A DNA stretch of 64,000 nt from Rhizobiaceae bacterium (GCA_014238155.1 JABABQ010000002.1:1-64000); one strand, 5' to 3'; numbered from the stretch's first letter, positions 34,354-44,133 are shown. A program made the numbers and translations. Notes: generated from the letters alone by a model not told the origin.

Positions 34354-35585
34354 GAGCGCATCTCCTTGCGGGCATTGTGAATGTTCCAAACCAGAATGGG
34401 CGTGACCAGCAGCATGATGACCATGGCGGATGCCGATCCGACACCCCAGTCGCCCGCCCTAAACAGCTTGTCGTACATATAATTGGCCAGAACCTGGGTC
34501 TCCCATTGCCCATTGGTCATTGCGAACACGATATCGAACACTTTCAACACGGTGATGGTAATCGTGGTCCAAACGACTAGAATTGTTCCCATGATCTGGG
34601 GCACTTTAATCTTGAAGAAGATCTGAAACGGATTGGCGCCATCAATGACGGCTGCTTCGACGGTTTCCTCTGGAATGCCGCGCAAGGCCGCAGACAGAAT
34701 AACCATGGCAAAGCCGGTTTGTATCCAGATCAAAACCACCATCAAAAAGAAGTTGTTCCAAAATGGTAGAGTCAGCCATTGTTGCGGCTCGCCAAACTTA
34801 ATCTCGGTCATCCAGATGGCCGGCAACGAATTGAGCGCTTTCAATATCAGCCAGGCAGCACCGATAACAGCAATTCCGCGCAACGCCGTTGCAACCACGG
34901 CAATTCCACCGCGCCCCGAAAATATCGGTCGTGTAATCGAATAGGCGGCATAAGCCACCAGAGCTACAAACCCCAGGAGAATTATGGTGGGCAAAATTTT
35001 CAATACAAACACCGATGCAATACCACCGTCAAAGCCCATCCAGATAGCGTTGAGCACGCCAATTTGAGCAGATTCTGCCGGGCGCGCGTCATAGATCAGT
35101 TTGAATATTACCGAAGCGCCGACAAAAGAAATTGCCATCGGCATAAAGATCAGGGATTTGGCGATATTGCCCCAAAACAACCGATCCGTGAGCTGTGCAG
35201 TCAGCAAACCAAATGCGGTAGCCGCAGCCGGGACCACGATCAGCCAAAGCATGTTATTGCGAATTGCTTCCCAGAATTTTGGCTCACTCATCATTTGCTG
35301 GTAGTTTTCCAGACCAACAAATGCACCATCCTGGGCGCGATCTGTGAGCGACAGGCGCAAGGTTTCGAATACCGGATATCCAAGATAGAGACCCAGCGCG
35401 AGCATTGCTGGGAAGAGAAACAACCATGGTCGTACCTGATTGGCACGGTTGATGTTTCGCCCGATATTTTTACCCTTTGCCGGGAAGATCACCTTGTCGA
35501 GAATCTGGTTTGAAAAATAAAAATACCCTATGCAGCCACCAACCCCGACCAGGATCGTGATTAGGCCTTGAAGTGCTGGATTCAT
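34350..35585 (-). CDS. aglF: Alpha-glucoside ABC transporter permease AglF
   Basis: A 411-residue MalF-like permease. It has an N-terminal helix (4-24), a basic loop, then a second helix (about 52-72) and the permease core. A broad extra hydrophobic block lies in the middle (about 190-270), as in other AglF proteins. The EAA loop reads EAAVIDGANPFQIFFKIKVPQ near 305-325. GGGAGAAAG precedes the ATG. The gene follows aglE by about 90 bases. Confidence 0.92.
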   Translation of the reverse strand: MNPALQGLITILVGVGGCIGYFYFSNQILDKVIFPAKGKNIGRNINRANQVRPWLFLFPAMLALGLYLGYPVFETLRLSLTDRAQDGAFVGLENYQQMMSEPKFWEAIRNNMLWLIVVPAAATAFGLLTAQLTDRLFWGNIAKSLIFMPMAISFVGASVIFKLIYDARPAESAQIGVLNAIWMGFDGGIASVFVLKILPTIILLGFVALVAYAAYSITRPIFSGRGGIAVVATALRGIAVIGAAWLILKALNSLPAIWMTEIKFGEPQQWLTLPFWNNFFLMVVLIWIQTGFAMVILSAALRGIPEETVEAAVIDGANPFQIFFKIKVPQIMGTILVVWTTITITVLKVFDIVFAMTNGQWETQVLANYMYDKLFRAGDWGVGSASAMVIMLLVTPILVWNIHNARKEMRS

Positions 35586-35674
35586 AACTTTCTCCCGACA
35601 GTCGCAAGATCTGGTTTATGTGACCGGGCACAATCGGGCCCGGGCACATTTTCGCAACAGGACAGAAAAGACGC

Positions 35675-37042
35675 CTACTTGAGCGCTTCCCAGCTGGCCT
35701 GGATTTCGTCGGCGACTGCTTTTGCGTCTTTTCCGCCAGTGAAATCGACCATGCCAGTCCAGAACGTACCTGCACCGACACCACCTGGCATCAGGTCTGA
35801 GCCGTCAAACCGGAATGTCGTGGCATTGACCAAAATCTCGCCCTGCCCTTTCAACGCATCGTTCATATAGGCATCGGCATTGACACTCTTATGCGGTGTC
35901 AGGAAACCGGTCTGTGCCATCATGACTTCATGCGCCAATGGCAACTTAAAGAACTCCATTAGGGCGTTGGTAGCGTCCGACGGTTTGGTGATCGACATCA
36001 AAGTGCCACCTCCAAGTACCGGATTGCCAAGATCTTTGCCGGCATAGGACGGGAAGTAGAAAAAATCCACGTCTTCGCCGAATTCCGTACCATCAGGGAA
36101 AAAGGCCGGCACGAACGACGCCTGACGATGCATGTAGCATTGTGGCGGTGAGGCAAACATGCCCTTCGGTGAGTCTCTAAAGTCGGTTGTTGCCACCGCG
36201 CCGGCACCGCCAGCAACATTGGCATCATTGCGCGCAAACCAACCAAATTCTTCAATTGCCGCGACGACGCGGGCGTCGTTGAACGGGATCTCGTTTTTGG
36301 TCCATTGGTCATAGACTTCAGCTGTTTGGGTGCGCAGCATAATGTCTTCGACCCAGTCGGTTGCAGGCCAGCCTGTCGCCGCACCTGAACCGAGACCGAT
36401 GCACCATGGCTTTTCGCCATCGGTGGCAATCTTCTGGGTCAAAGCACGCAGTTCTTCCATGGTTTCTGGAACATCGTAACCGGCATCTTCAAAATTTTCC
36501 GGCACGTACCAAACGAGGCTTTTTACATTGACGTTATAGAAGAAGCCGTAAAGCTGGTCCTCGCCTTCCTTGCTCTTGTAGGTACCTAGATCAACCCAGG
36601 ATTCACCGGCGCCATAATTGGATTTGATCCAGTCGCCCATGCCATCTGGCATCGGGTAAAGCAGGCCACGAGATGCCATGTCGGCTGCGAGACCCGGTTG
36701 CGGGAACACAGCTATATTCGGCGCCGAACCTGCTTCTGCATCGATGACGATCTGCTGTTCAAATGAATCTGATCCCGTATAGATGACGTCTGCGCCTGTT
36801 GCGGCAGCGAAATAGGCAATGGCGGAACGGAAAACACCATCTTCCGGCTGCAACCAGGGACCACCCACCGTAACCGTCTGTCCTTTGAGGTCAGGCGCGC
36901 CCTTGGCCCAAGCATTGTAGCTGTCCCAGCTAAATCGGCCATCTTCACCTGGCTGGTATTTCAATTTAACATGGCCATCCGCGAACGCGGCGCCACAGGA
37001 TAGGGCCAGCGACAAGAAGCTGGCAGCGATAATATTCTTCAT
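35675..37042 (-). CDS. aglE: Alpha-glucoside ABC transporter substrate-binding protein AglE
   Basis: A 455-residue periplasmic binding protein. GGAGGACTTC before the ATG at 37042 and the signal peptide MKNIIAASFLSLALSCGAAF (cut at AFA/DG) define the start; the open frame further upstream is spurious. Segments IYTGSDSFEQQIVIDAEAGSAPN-like and FGWFARNDANVAGGAGAV are typical of AglE-type extracellular solute-binding proteins. It is the first gene of the aglEFGAK operon and lies downstream of an AglR-type palindrome at 37168. Confidence 0.92.
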   Translation of the reverse strand: MKNIIAASFLSLALSCGAAFADGHVKLKYQPGEDGRFSWDSYNAWAKGAPDLKGQTVTVGGPWLQPEDGVFRSAIAYFAAATGADVIYTGSDSFEQQIVIDAEAGSAPNIAVFPQPGLAADMASRGLLYPMPDGMGDWIKSNYGAGESWVDLGTYKSKEGEDQLYGFFYNVNVKSLVWYVPENFEDAGYDVPETMEELRALTQKIATDGEKPWCIGLGSGAATGWPATDWVEDIMLRTQTAEVYDQWTKNEIPFNDARVVAAIEEFGWFARNDANVAGGAGAVATTDFRDSPKGMFASPPQCYMHRQASFVPAFFPDGTEFGEDVDFFYFPSYAGKDLGNPVLGGGTLMSITKPSDATNALMEFFKLPLAHEVMMAQTGFLTPHKSVNADAYMNDALKGQGEILVNATTFRFDGSDLMPGGVGAGTFWTGMVDFTGGKDAKAVADEIQASWEALK

Positions 37043-37167
37043 GAAGTCCTCCAAGCAGGTGCCTGCCATTGCGCAGCAAACCCTTGCATTCATTAAGTTC
37101 GGACAGAGACACATCCTCTGCCTGCTGCTCACCACAGCGGAATCTGGCCTGAAAGTCAAATTCAATT

Positions 37168-37181
37168 CCAAAGCGCTTTGG
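37168..37181. promoter_or_regulatory. LacI-type operator upstream of aglE
   Basis: CCAAAGCGCTTTGG is a perfect 14-base palindrome with the central CG typical of LacI-family operators, 126 bases before aglE. It shares the core CAAAGCG-N-TTTG with a second site at 37297-37312 in the same divergent region. AglR, encoded next door, is the likely ligand. Confidence 0.7.
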
Positions 37182-37296
37182 GTAATTTACCTACCCAAGA
37201 AAACTGCAGAATGTCAAGCTTCCTTGTGGTTTTAAAGCACATTCTTGCAGCATTGTTCACAGGTGGGCTTGATATACACCCCAATTACCGGCATTG

Positions 37297-37312
37297 TTCA
37301 AAGCGGTTTGAA
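37297..37312. promoter_or_regulatory. LacI-type operator upstream of aglR
   Basis: TTCAAAGCGGTTTGAA is a 16-base palindrome with one mismatched pair and a central CG. It lies 15 bases before the aglR start codon, a place suited to autorepression, and matches the core of the palindrome at 37168-37181. Confidence 0.7.
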
Positions 37313-37327
37313 TGGTAGTATTACGCC

Positions 37328-38377
37328 GTGCGAGAAAAAACTGTCAACTTAAAGCGTCTGTCTGAACACCTTGGACTCTCCCAAACCACGGTCAGTCGCG
37401 CCCTCAATGGTTTTCCCGAAGTCAGTGAGAAAACCCGCCAAAAGGTGCGCGACGCCGCCAACAAGTTCAATTACCGCCCCAGCCCCAGCGCCAGCAGTTT
37501 GGCCACCGGCAAGGCTGGCATTATCGGTCATGTCGTGCCGATTTCCGAACATCGCATGATCAATCCCCATTTCTCAGACTTCCTTGCCGGGGCCAGCGAT
37601 GCCTATGCCAAAGCGGGCTATGATTTGCTTATCAGAGCAGCTCAGGAAAATCAGGAAGCAGACATTTATCGTGACTTTGTGAGCCGCAATCGGGTCGATG
37701 GTGTCGTGGTTCACGGACCAAGGGTCAACGAAACCCGAATACAGTTTTTGCAATCCATTGGCATACCCTTCGTGGTTCATGGACGGGCGGGTGGAGAAGA
37801 ACATTCCTATTCATGGCTGGACGTTGATAACCGGTCCGCCATTGAGAAGCTGACCAATTACCTCATCGATCAGGGCCACCGTCGCATTGCGCTGGTCAAC
37901 GGTTTGGAAATCATGAACTTTGCGCATCGACGTCGGCTTGGCTACGCGGCAGCGCTGGCAGATCACGGCATCGGAATAGATCCGGATTTGATCTCCAGTC
38001 AGGATATGAACGAGCCTTATGGCTATGAAACAACGATCGCCAAACTGGATATGCCGGATCCACCAACGGCCTTTGTCTATTCCAGTGTTCTGTCAGCCAT
38101 AGGTGGCATGCGGGCCGCCAATGTTCGCGGTCTTTTGCCGGGACAGGATATTTCATTGGCGACTTTCGATGACAAGTTGTCATTCCTGCAAGCCAATGGC
38201 AGCGGCAATTCCCTCCCCTATATGACCAGCGTAACCTCCTCCATTCAGGATGCGGGAAGACGGGTCGGAGAGATGTTGATGGATCAAATATCCAATCCGG
38301 GCGCTCCCCCGGCCTGTGAATTATGGAAGACAGATCTGCTAATCGGCAAGACCACTGGAAGACCACATGCTGGCTGA
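37328..38377 (+). CDS. aglR: LacI-family regulator AglR
   Basis: A 349-residue LacI/GalR regulator starting at GTG. The HTH (VNLKRLSEHLGLSQTTVSRA, then LNGFPEVSEKTRQKV) occupies residues about 6-50, followed by the hinge and a periplasmic-binding-protein-like sensor domain with VVHGPRVNETR and IALVNG segments. It diverges from aglEFGAK, the standard position of the alpha-glucoside repressor in rhizobia. Two CG-centred palindromes in the shared intergenic region are the likely targets. The stop codon abuts the stop of the convergent livF gene with no gap. Confidence 0.9.
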   Translation: MREKTVNLKRLSEHLGLSQTTVSRALNGFPEVSEKTRQKVRDAANKFNYRPSPSASSLATGKAGIIGHVVPISEHRMINPHFSDFLAGASDAYAKAGYDLLIRAAQENQEADIYRDFVSRNRVDGVVVHGPRVNETRIQFLQSIGIPFVVHGRAGGEEHSYSWLDVDNRSAIEKLTNYLIDQGHRRIALVNGLEIMNFAHRRRLGYAAALADHGIGIDPDLISSQDMNEPYGYETTIAKLDMPDPPTAFVYSSVLSAIGGMRAANVRGLLPGQDISLATFDDKLSFLQANGSGNSLPYMTSVTSSIQDAGRRVGEMLMDQISNPGAPPACELWKTDLLIGKTTGRPHAG

Positions 38378-39067
38378 TTAGACGCCGAGAAAACGATCGC
38401 TTATTTCAGCCGACATGTCTGCTGGAATTCCGGTCCAGACCGTTTCTCCTTTTTCCAGAATCACGCAATGGTCGGCGATGTCGAGCAGTTCACTGAGCGT
38501 CTTGTCGACAAGGAGTATGGACAGGCCGGTTTGTTTGAGCGTGTGCAATGCGGTCCAAATTTCCTGTCGGACAACCGGAGCCAGCCCTTCCGTCGCCTCA
38601 TCGAGGATCAGCAATCGCGGATTTGTCATCAAAGCACGGGCAATGGCCAGCATCTGTTGCTCACCACCAGACAGGGTATTGGCCATTTGGTTTCGTCGTT
38701 CATGCAACCGGGGAAAAAGTTGGGAAACGCTGTCAAAATGCCAGTCGCCGGGTTGAGCAGCCGCGATACAATTTTCAAATACCGTCAAATTTGGGAAACA
38801 CCGCCGGCCTTCCGGGACAAGCCCCAGACCGGTTCTGATTGCCTGATGGGGCTTAAGCGCCAACAGGTCTCGGCCAGCAAATTCTATACTCCCGTGACGT
38901 GCCGCCACCATCCGACAAATTGCACCAATGGTTGTCGATTTACCCATGCCATTGCGGCCCATCAAGGCAACCAGATGCCCCTGGGAGACGCTCAAGTTAA
39001 CGTTAAACAATGCCTGAGACGGCCCGTAGAAGGCGGCCAATTTACGGACCTGCAACAAAACACTCAT
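38378..39067 (-). CDS. livF: Branched-chain-type ABC transporter ATPase LivF
   Basis: A 229-residue ATPase: Walker A GRNGMGKST (about 37-45), signature LSGGEQQML, Walker B LLILDEATEGLAP. The EGLAP element is typical of LivF. It overlaps livG by four bases and is the last gene of the operon. The family imports branched-chain or other amino acids, urea, or aromatic carboxylates; the binding protein decides which. Confidence 0.92.
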   Translation of the reverse strand: MSVLLQVRKLAAFYGPSQALFNVNLSVSQGHLVALMGRNGMGKSTTIGAICRMVAARHGSIEFAGRDLLALKPHQAIRTGLGLVPEGRRCFPNLTVFENCIAAAQPGDWHFDSVSQLFPRLHERRNQMANTLSGGEQQMLAIARALMTNPRLLILDEATEGLAPVVRQEIWTALHTLKQTGLSILLVDKTLSELLDIADHCVILEKGETVWTGIPADMSAEISDRFLGV

Positions 39068-39816
39068 GACGCCTCCTGCCCCAAATAGGCTTCCTGCACC
39101 TGCTGGTTGTTTTTGATCTCCTGGGCCGTTCCGGTTGTGATGATGCGGCCATAAACCATCACGGAAATTCGGTCTGCAAGTTCAAATACGGCCGCCATGT
39201 CGTGTTCGATCAACAGAATGGGCACCTGTTGTTTCAGCTTCTTCAAAAGCCGCGTCATGTGTTGACTTCCCGCAGGACCGATGCCCGCCAGTGGTTCATC
39301 CAACAACAGTGCTCGGGGTTTAAGTGCCAGCGCCGTGGCCATTTCCAGCTGACGCCGTTCGCCATGAGACAGTTGTGATACTGGAACATCGGCGCGGCCC
39401 TGCAGATCCAACTCGTCTATATATCCGCTTGCTTGATCGGCAAGTTCTGTATCGTTGGAGAATCGTTTAAAAAGCCGGAAGGTTTTGCCCTGCTGCGCCT
39501 GAACGGCGAGCATGACATTCTGTAAAACCGAGAACTCCGGAATCAGAGAAGAAACCTGAAACGTTCGGCCCAATCCAGCCCGTGCCCGAGCCGCGGTATT
39601 GAGACTGTTGATTGGCTGACCATCAAACATGATCGAACCACCATCGGGTCGAATTTCACCGGCTACCTGTTTGACCAGCGTGGATTTTCCCGCACCATTG
39701 GGGCCGATCAATGCATGGATTTCTCCTTTGCGCAGATCAAGACTGACATCTTTGTTCGCGAGCAAAGCGCCATAGCGTTTACTCAACCGGTCCAGCGAAA
39801 GCACGATATCACCCAT
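39064..39816 (-). CDS. livG: Branched-chain-type ABC transporter ATPase LivG
   Basis: A 250-residue ATPase with Walker A GPNGAGKST (about 37-45), LSHGERRQLEMA signature and LLLDEPLAGIGPAGS Walker B. The C-terminal IKNNQQVQEAYLGQ is the characteristic LivG ending. It overlaps livM by eight bases and livF by four. It pairs with LivF to form the ATPase heterodimer. Confidence 0.92.
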   Translation of the reverse strand: MGDIVLSLDRLSKRYGALLANKDVSLDLRKGEIHALIGPNGAGKSTLVKQVAGEIRPDGGSIMFDGQPINSLNTAARARAGLGRTFQVSSLIPEFSVLQNVMLAVQAQQGKTFRLFKRFSNDTELADQASGYIDELDLQGRADVPVSQLSHGERRQLEMATALALKPRALLLDEPLAGIGPAGSQHMTRLLKKLKQQVPILLIEHDMAAVFELADRISVMVYGRIITTGTAQEIKNNQQVQEAYLGQEAS

Positions 39817-40789
39817 GCCGCCGCTCCCCGGCCAATACGCCGATTATGCCGCCGCGGGCAAACAGGATAACCACCAGCAACAACAGGCCAAGCCAGAATT
39901 GCCAGAACTCCGTCAGCCCGCCAAGAAAGTATTCCAACGCAATGAACACAGAGGCACCGGCCAATGGCCCGGCAAAACGAGCCACACCGCCCAGTATGAC
40001 AAATATCATGATCTCGCCTGAAACCTGCCAGGAAAGCATGGACGGGCTGACGAAACGATTGAGGTCTGCATACAATGCGCCTGCAAGTCCGGTAATTGCT
40101 GCAGAGATTACAAAAGCCGTCAGTTGCAGCCTGAAAGTGTCGATGCCAAGACTGGTGACGCGTTGCGGATTTTGTCGCGCCGCCTCCAACGCCATGCCAA
40201 AGCGCGACTTGACCAGGCGGTCAACCAATATCAGACAGATGGCCAGGATAAGCGCGCACAGAACAAAGAATTGGATGGGGTCGAGCGTATTTAGGCCAGG
40301 AAATGAATTGCGCACATAGATCGACATCCCGTCTTCGCCACCATAAGCCGGCCAGGATATTGCAAAGTAATAAATCATTTGGGCAAATGCCAGCGTGATC
40401 ATGATGAAATAGACCCCACTTGTGCGCAGGCTCAAGACTCCAATTGGCAGGGCAAACAGCACCGCCACCAGCATTGCAGCCAGCCAGATCAACGGCATCG
40501 ACTTGGTGCCCTCCATCGCCCAGGAGCCTATCATCAAAGGCTCATAGTTTTGCGCATGACTGGCCAGGATTCCCATCGCATAGCCACCAAGTCCAAAAAA
40601 TGCGGCATGGCCCAGCGAGACAAGACCACCATGGCCCAAGGCGAGATTTAATCCAACGCCCGCCAGCGACAGAATAACGACCTTTGTTGCCAAAGTGATG
40701 GTGAAGGGCTCATCCCCCAACCATGCCACCAACACAAGCAGCAGGCCTGCAACGATAAAGGCAAAACTGATCCAGGTCTCGCGCCTCAT
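39809..40789 (-). CDS. livM: Branched-chain-type ABC transporter permease LivM
   Basis: A 326-residue permease with about ten hydrophobic helices. GLNLALGHGGLVSLGHAAFFGLGGYA at about 46-71 is the conserved LivM motif, and ALEAARQNPQRVTSLGIDTFR near 210-230 is the coupling loop. It overlaps livH by four bases. Confidence 0.92.
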   Translation of the reverse strand: MRRETWISFAFIVAGLLLVLVAWLGDEPFTITLATKVVILSLAGVGLNLALGHGGLVSLGHAAFFGLGGYAMGILASHAQNYEPLMIGSWAMEGTKSMPLIWLAAMLVAVLFALPIGVLSLRTSGVYFIMITLAFAQMIYYFAISWPAYGGEDGMSIYVRNSFPGLNTLDPIQFFVLCALILAICLILVDRLVKSRFGMALEAARQNPQRVTSLGIDTFRLQLTAFVISAAITGLAGALYADLNRFVSPSMLSWQVSGEIMIFVILGGVARFAGPLAGASVFIALEYFLGGLTEFWQFWLGLLLLVVILFARGGIIGVLAGERRHG

Positions 40790-41706
40790 CCCCGCGCTCC
40801 AAACAAACCGGTTGGTCGAAATACCAAAATTGCCGCCATCAATATGTAAATCAGCATAGACGCAAGTGCCGAACCGGTGGACGAAGCGGCGGAATTGTCC
40901 ATAAATGTACCGAACACAATTGGCAGCAAAGTGCGCCCGAGCGTGTCGGTCAGCCCGACGAGAATCGAAGCGACCAGAGCGCCGGGTATTGACCCGATTC
41001 CGCCGATAACAATGACCACAAAAGCAAGGATTAATACAGGCTCACCCATACCGATCTGCACTGATTGAATGGCCCCCACCAACGCCCCGGCAAAGCCTGC
41101 CAGTGCTGCCCCCAACGCGAAAACAACGGTATAGAGTTTGCCTATATCAACACCCAGAGCAGTGATCATTTCCCGATCGCTTTCGCCAGCCCGAATGCGA
41201 ATACCCAAACGGGTGGAGCTAATCAGCCAGAACAGGCCCGCAGCAACGATGAACCCGATAAATATGATCGCCAGACGATAGGCGGGATATTGAAAGCCGC
41301 CGGGAAATGTCACCGCGCCGGACAGTATCTCCGGCGTGTCCAGATAGAGCGGAAAGGAGCCGAACAGATATCGTGTGGCTTCTGAAAAAATTAGAATCAG
41401 GGCAAAAGTTGCCAACACCTGATCCAGATGATCACGGGCATATAATCGTCGGATAACAACAATTTCCACGACCACGCCGGCAATCGCGGCGGCTGCCAGA
41501 CTGGCGGCCAGTCCCAGCCAAAACGAACCAGTTGCCCCCGCGACGGCTGCACATGCAAAGGCGCCTATCATGTAGAGTGACCCATGGGCGAGATTGATCA
41601 GCCCCATCACGCCGAAGACAAGCGTCAAGCCTGCAGCCATGACAAACAGCATGATACCGAATTGCAGGCCGTTAAGGATCTGTTCGAGAAAGAGGGAAAG
41701 ACTCAT
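40786..41706 (-). CDS. livH: Branched-chain-type ABC transporter permease LivH
   Basis: A 306-residue permease. GLINLAHGSLYMIGAF at about 35-50 is the LivH signature, and IRAGESDREMITALGVDI near 172-189 is the coupling loop. It is separated from the binding-protein gene by 64 bases containing a hairpin, which may lower permease expression relative to the binding protein. Confidence 0.92.
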   Translation of the reverse strand: MSLSLFLEQILNGLQFGIMLFVMAAGLTLVFGVMGLINLAHGSLYMIGAFACAAVAGATGSFWLGLAASLAAAAIAGVVVEIVVIRRLYARDHLDQVLATFALILIFSEATRYLFGSFPLYLDTPEILSGAVTFPGGFQYPAYRLAIIFIGFIVAAGLFWLISSTRLGIRIRAGESDREMITALGVDIGKLYTVVFALGAALAGFAGALVGAIQSVQIGMGEPVLILAFVVIVIGGIGSIPGALVASILVGLTDTLGRTLLPIVFGTFMDNSAASSTGSALASMLIYILMAAILVFRPTGLFGARG

Positions 41707-41723
41707 CTTGCCACAGCCAGCGA

Positions 41724-41749
41724 AAAACGGGCCGCACGCGACCCGTTTT
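41724..41749 (-). terminator. Hairpin between the binding-protein gene and livH
   Basis: On the minus strand AAAACGGG pairs with CCCGTTTT around a ten-base loop, followed by a short T-run. It lies between the binding-protein stop (41771) and the livH start (41706) and probably acts as a partial terminator that keeps binding protein in excess. Confidence 0.65.
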
Positions 41750-41770
41750 CCAATGCAGATACATCAGTGA

Positions 41771-42910
41771 TTACATTTTGCACTGATCAACATAGACGTT
41801 GCCGTGGCTCGACAGGGCCGTCGACACAATCTTGTTGGTGTAGATATCACCTTCCTTGATGACTTCACGTACATAGATGTCCTGAATTGGATGGTGATTT
41901 TCGGTGAAGCTGAACGATCCACGGGTGCTGTTGAAATCAGCAGACTTCAACGCCGCTCGGAACGCATCCGCATCCTTCACATCTGCCTTGCCCATTGCAG
42001 ACAACAACAAGGCGGCTGTATCAAAACCCTGACTGGCATAAAGGGATGGCAACCGACCATATTCTTTCTGGAAGGTTTCTACGAATGCCTTGTTGGTTGG
42101 GTTGTCGATATCCTTCGACCACTGGCTGGCATTTCTGACGCCAACCGCTGCAGCTCCAACAGCTTGCAAAATGCCCTGATCAAAGGAAAAAGCCGGACCA
42201 ACCAACGGAGTATCTACACCGGAAGCTGCATATTGTTTCATGAACGATATGCCCATGCCGCCGGGCAGGAAAAAGAACACGCTATCAGCGCCTGATGCCC
42301 GGATCTGGGCAATTTCTGCTGCATAGTCTTTTTGACCAAGCTTGGTAAAAACTTCTCCCGCCAGATTGCCGCCATAGGTGCGCTTATAGCCAGTCAACAT
42401 GTCTTTGCCGGCGGGATAGTTGGGAGCGAGAATAAAGCTGTTTTTATAACCTGTTGCTTTCGCATAGGCCCCAGCACCCTCGGACAGGTTATCGTTTTGC
42501 CAGGCAACATTAAAATAGTTTTTATCACACCCCTTGCCAGCCAGAGCCGAAGGCCCGGCGTTTGGGGAAAGATAGAATTTGCCCTGAGCAACGGCTGCAG
42601 GCACCACGGCTATTGCCAGGTTTGACCAGATGATCCCGGTCAGAACATCCACCTTTTCGCTCTGGATCATCTTGTCTGCCAATTGCACGGCAATATCCGG
42701 CTTGCGCTGATCATCTTCTACAACGACGGATATATCCGTGTTGCCAGACTGCTTGACGGCCAGCATGAAACCATCACGCACATCAATTCCCAGACCAGCT
42801 CCACCGCCGGACAAGGTTGTAATCATTCCAACCTTGACTGGATCAGCGTGAGCCGCTCCTGCCAGAAGCAAGGATGTCAAGGCGGCAATTTTGCCCATGG
42901 ATTTCAGCAT
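41771..42910 (-). CDS. Branched-chain-type ABC transporter substrate-binding protein
   Basis: A 379-residue periplasmic binding protein of the type I LivJ/LivK fold. The signal peptide (MLKSMGKIAALTSLLLAGAA, cut at AHA/DP) is followed by VKVGMITTLSGGGAGLGIDV. Two cysteines (GKGCDKNYF and the C-terminal DQCKM) and the domain layout resemble binders of aromatic acids or other non-branched ligands as much as leucine binders, so the substrate is left open. GGGAGAAAAAC precedes the ATG. It is the first gene of the operon. Confidence 0.9.
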   Translation of the reverse strand: MLKSMGKIAALTSLLLAGAAHADPVKVGMITTLSGGGAGLGIDVRDGFMLAVKQSGNTDISVVVEDDQRKPDIAVQLADKMIQSEKVDVLTGIIWSNLAIAVVPAAVAQGKFYLSPNAGPSALAGKGCDKNYFNVAWQNDNLSEGAGAYAKATGYKNSFILAPNYPAGKDMLTGYKRTYGGNLAGEVFTKLGQKDYAAEIAQIRASGADSVFFFLPGGMGISFMKQYAASGVDTPLVGPAFSFDQGILQAVGAAAVGVRNASQWSKDIDNPTNKAFVETFQKEYGRLPSLYASQGFDTAALLLSAMGKADVKDADAFRAALKSADFNSTRGSFSFTENHHPIQDIYVREVIKEGDIYTNKIVSTALSSHGNVYVDQCKM

Positions 42911-43133
42911 GTTTTTCTCCCGATAAATATATCCAACTTCGTAGCAAAAAAGCTACGACATGGCCGCACACCACCCAATTCAATCCGATCTGTCAACGTC
43001 GAAACCGCTTGCAAGCTACCTGCCGTACTTGCCAATGTTGTTACAGACCTGCCGTCAGGTCGACCAGCGTTGGTTCTGTACAGATAAATAACGAATTTCG
43101 CGTATTGCGCCGACAAGCAAAGGGAGAACTTCA

Positions 43134-43565
43134 ATGGGTAAAAAATATACAGGGTCGGTGCTGAGTGCGGGGGCGGTTGCTGGAAGCCTGCTTTTGGCAA
43201 TGATGTCGCCACTTGCGGCGCAAAACGTCGATTGTAGCGACACCAGTAATCTACCGCAGATCGATCTGAATTTTTGTGCTCTTGAAGATTTCAACACCGC
43301 CGACCAAACACTCAACGGCACATGGCATACGGTATTCGCCATGATTAAGACGCGGGACGCCCAGGAGGACATTGAATCCAGAAAGGGCTGGCCCGGCATT
43401 GTGTTGAAAGCCCAGCGCGACTGGATAAAGTTTCGCGACAGTCACTGCGAATCCGTTCAATTTGCCTACCGTGGCGGATCGATCGAACCACTTATATATC
43501 ACTCATGCCGGGCTGCACTTACACGTCAACGAACCAAGCAAATCAGTGGGCTGGTGGAAGAATAG
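43134..43565 (+). CDS. Exported LprI-like (DUF1311) protein
   Basis: A 143-residue exported protein. The signal peptide (SVLSAGAVAGSLLLAMMSPL) ends near AA/QN at residue 30. The mature part has Cys34, Cys48, Cys105 and Cys124 in a pattern like the LprI/DUF1311 family: NFCALEDFNTADQTLN, then AQRDWIKFRDSHCE, then YHSCRAALTRQR. The family includes lysozyme inhibitors in mycobacteria, but most members are uncharacterised periplasmic proteins. GGGAGAACTTCA precedes the ATG. It stands alone, divergent from the liv operon. Confidence 0.82.
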   Translation: MGKKYTGSVLSAGAVAGSLLLAMMSPLAAQNVDCSDTSNLPQIDLNFCALEDFNTADQTLNGTWHTVFAMIKTRDAQEDIESRKGWPGIVLKAQRDWIKFRDSHCESVQFAYRGGSIEPLIYHSCRAALTRQRTKQISGLVEE

Positions 43566-43818
43566 TTTTACGAATTTCTGCAAGCCAGATGGTTCCGAAG
43601 CCGATTGATACAGCCAATGGATATTCTTTTTTTCATAATTAATTCTGATGCTTAATTACATAATCGCGAATATTATATTTGTGCAGTGGTAAAAAGGCAT
43701 AAACTCGTCAATCAATGAGTTATAGCTGAGATTTGTAGATTTGAGCCGGGTCACTCGGCTTCAGTAGTAGAGTACTCAGCCATCTGAATTTTTTTCAGGC
43801 AGCTTCAAGGAGACCGCG

Positions 43819-44133
43819 ATGTTGCGCCTTGTCACATCTGCAACTGTACTGCTGGGCCTTTGCGGGCCCGCCATCGGGCATGAAAACTCGCGGACCAGGT
43901 TGATCGACCATCAATATCATGCGCGGTGCATTATCCGCGGCAGCGAAGTTCACAAAGTCTATCGATCGATGCTGGTTTATCTACAACGCGATCTTCGCGA
44001 ATGGAATGAACTGAAAGATTGGGTGGACGAGAAGATGCCGCTGATATCACCATCTATCGAAAACCACCGCAGCAAATCACAGACCAATCTCGATGTTCTT
44101 GAAAGTGTGCCGGTTTGTTCAGCCGACAGTTAG
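43819..44133 (+). CDS. Small exported protein of unknown function
   Basis: A 104-residue protein with a signal peptide (MLRLVTSATVLLGLCGPAIG, likely cut near IGH/EN). The mature part of about 83 residues has two cysteines (ARCIIRG and PVCSADS) and several charged helical segments. A good AAGGAGA ribosome site lies six bases before the ATG. The 253 bases upstream are AT-rich and contain no gene. I do not recognise a family. Confidence 0.65.
   Translation: MLRLVTSATVLLGLCGPAIGHENSRTRLIDHQYHARCIIRGSEVHKVYRSMLVYLQRDLREWNELKDWVDEKMPLISPSIENHRSKSQTNLDVLESVPVCSADS

Noticed and set aside
34779-35513. Open frame (244 residues) on the plus strand opposite aglF
   Set aside because: Antisense to a membrane permease; composition (Arg, Gln, His, Cys) is typical of a shadow of hydrophobic codons.
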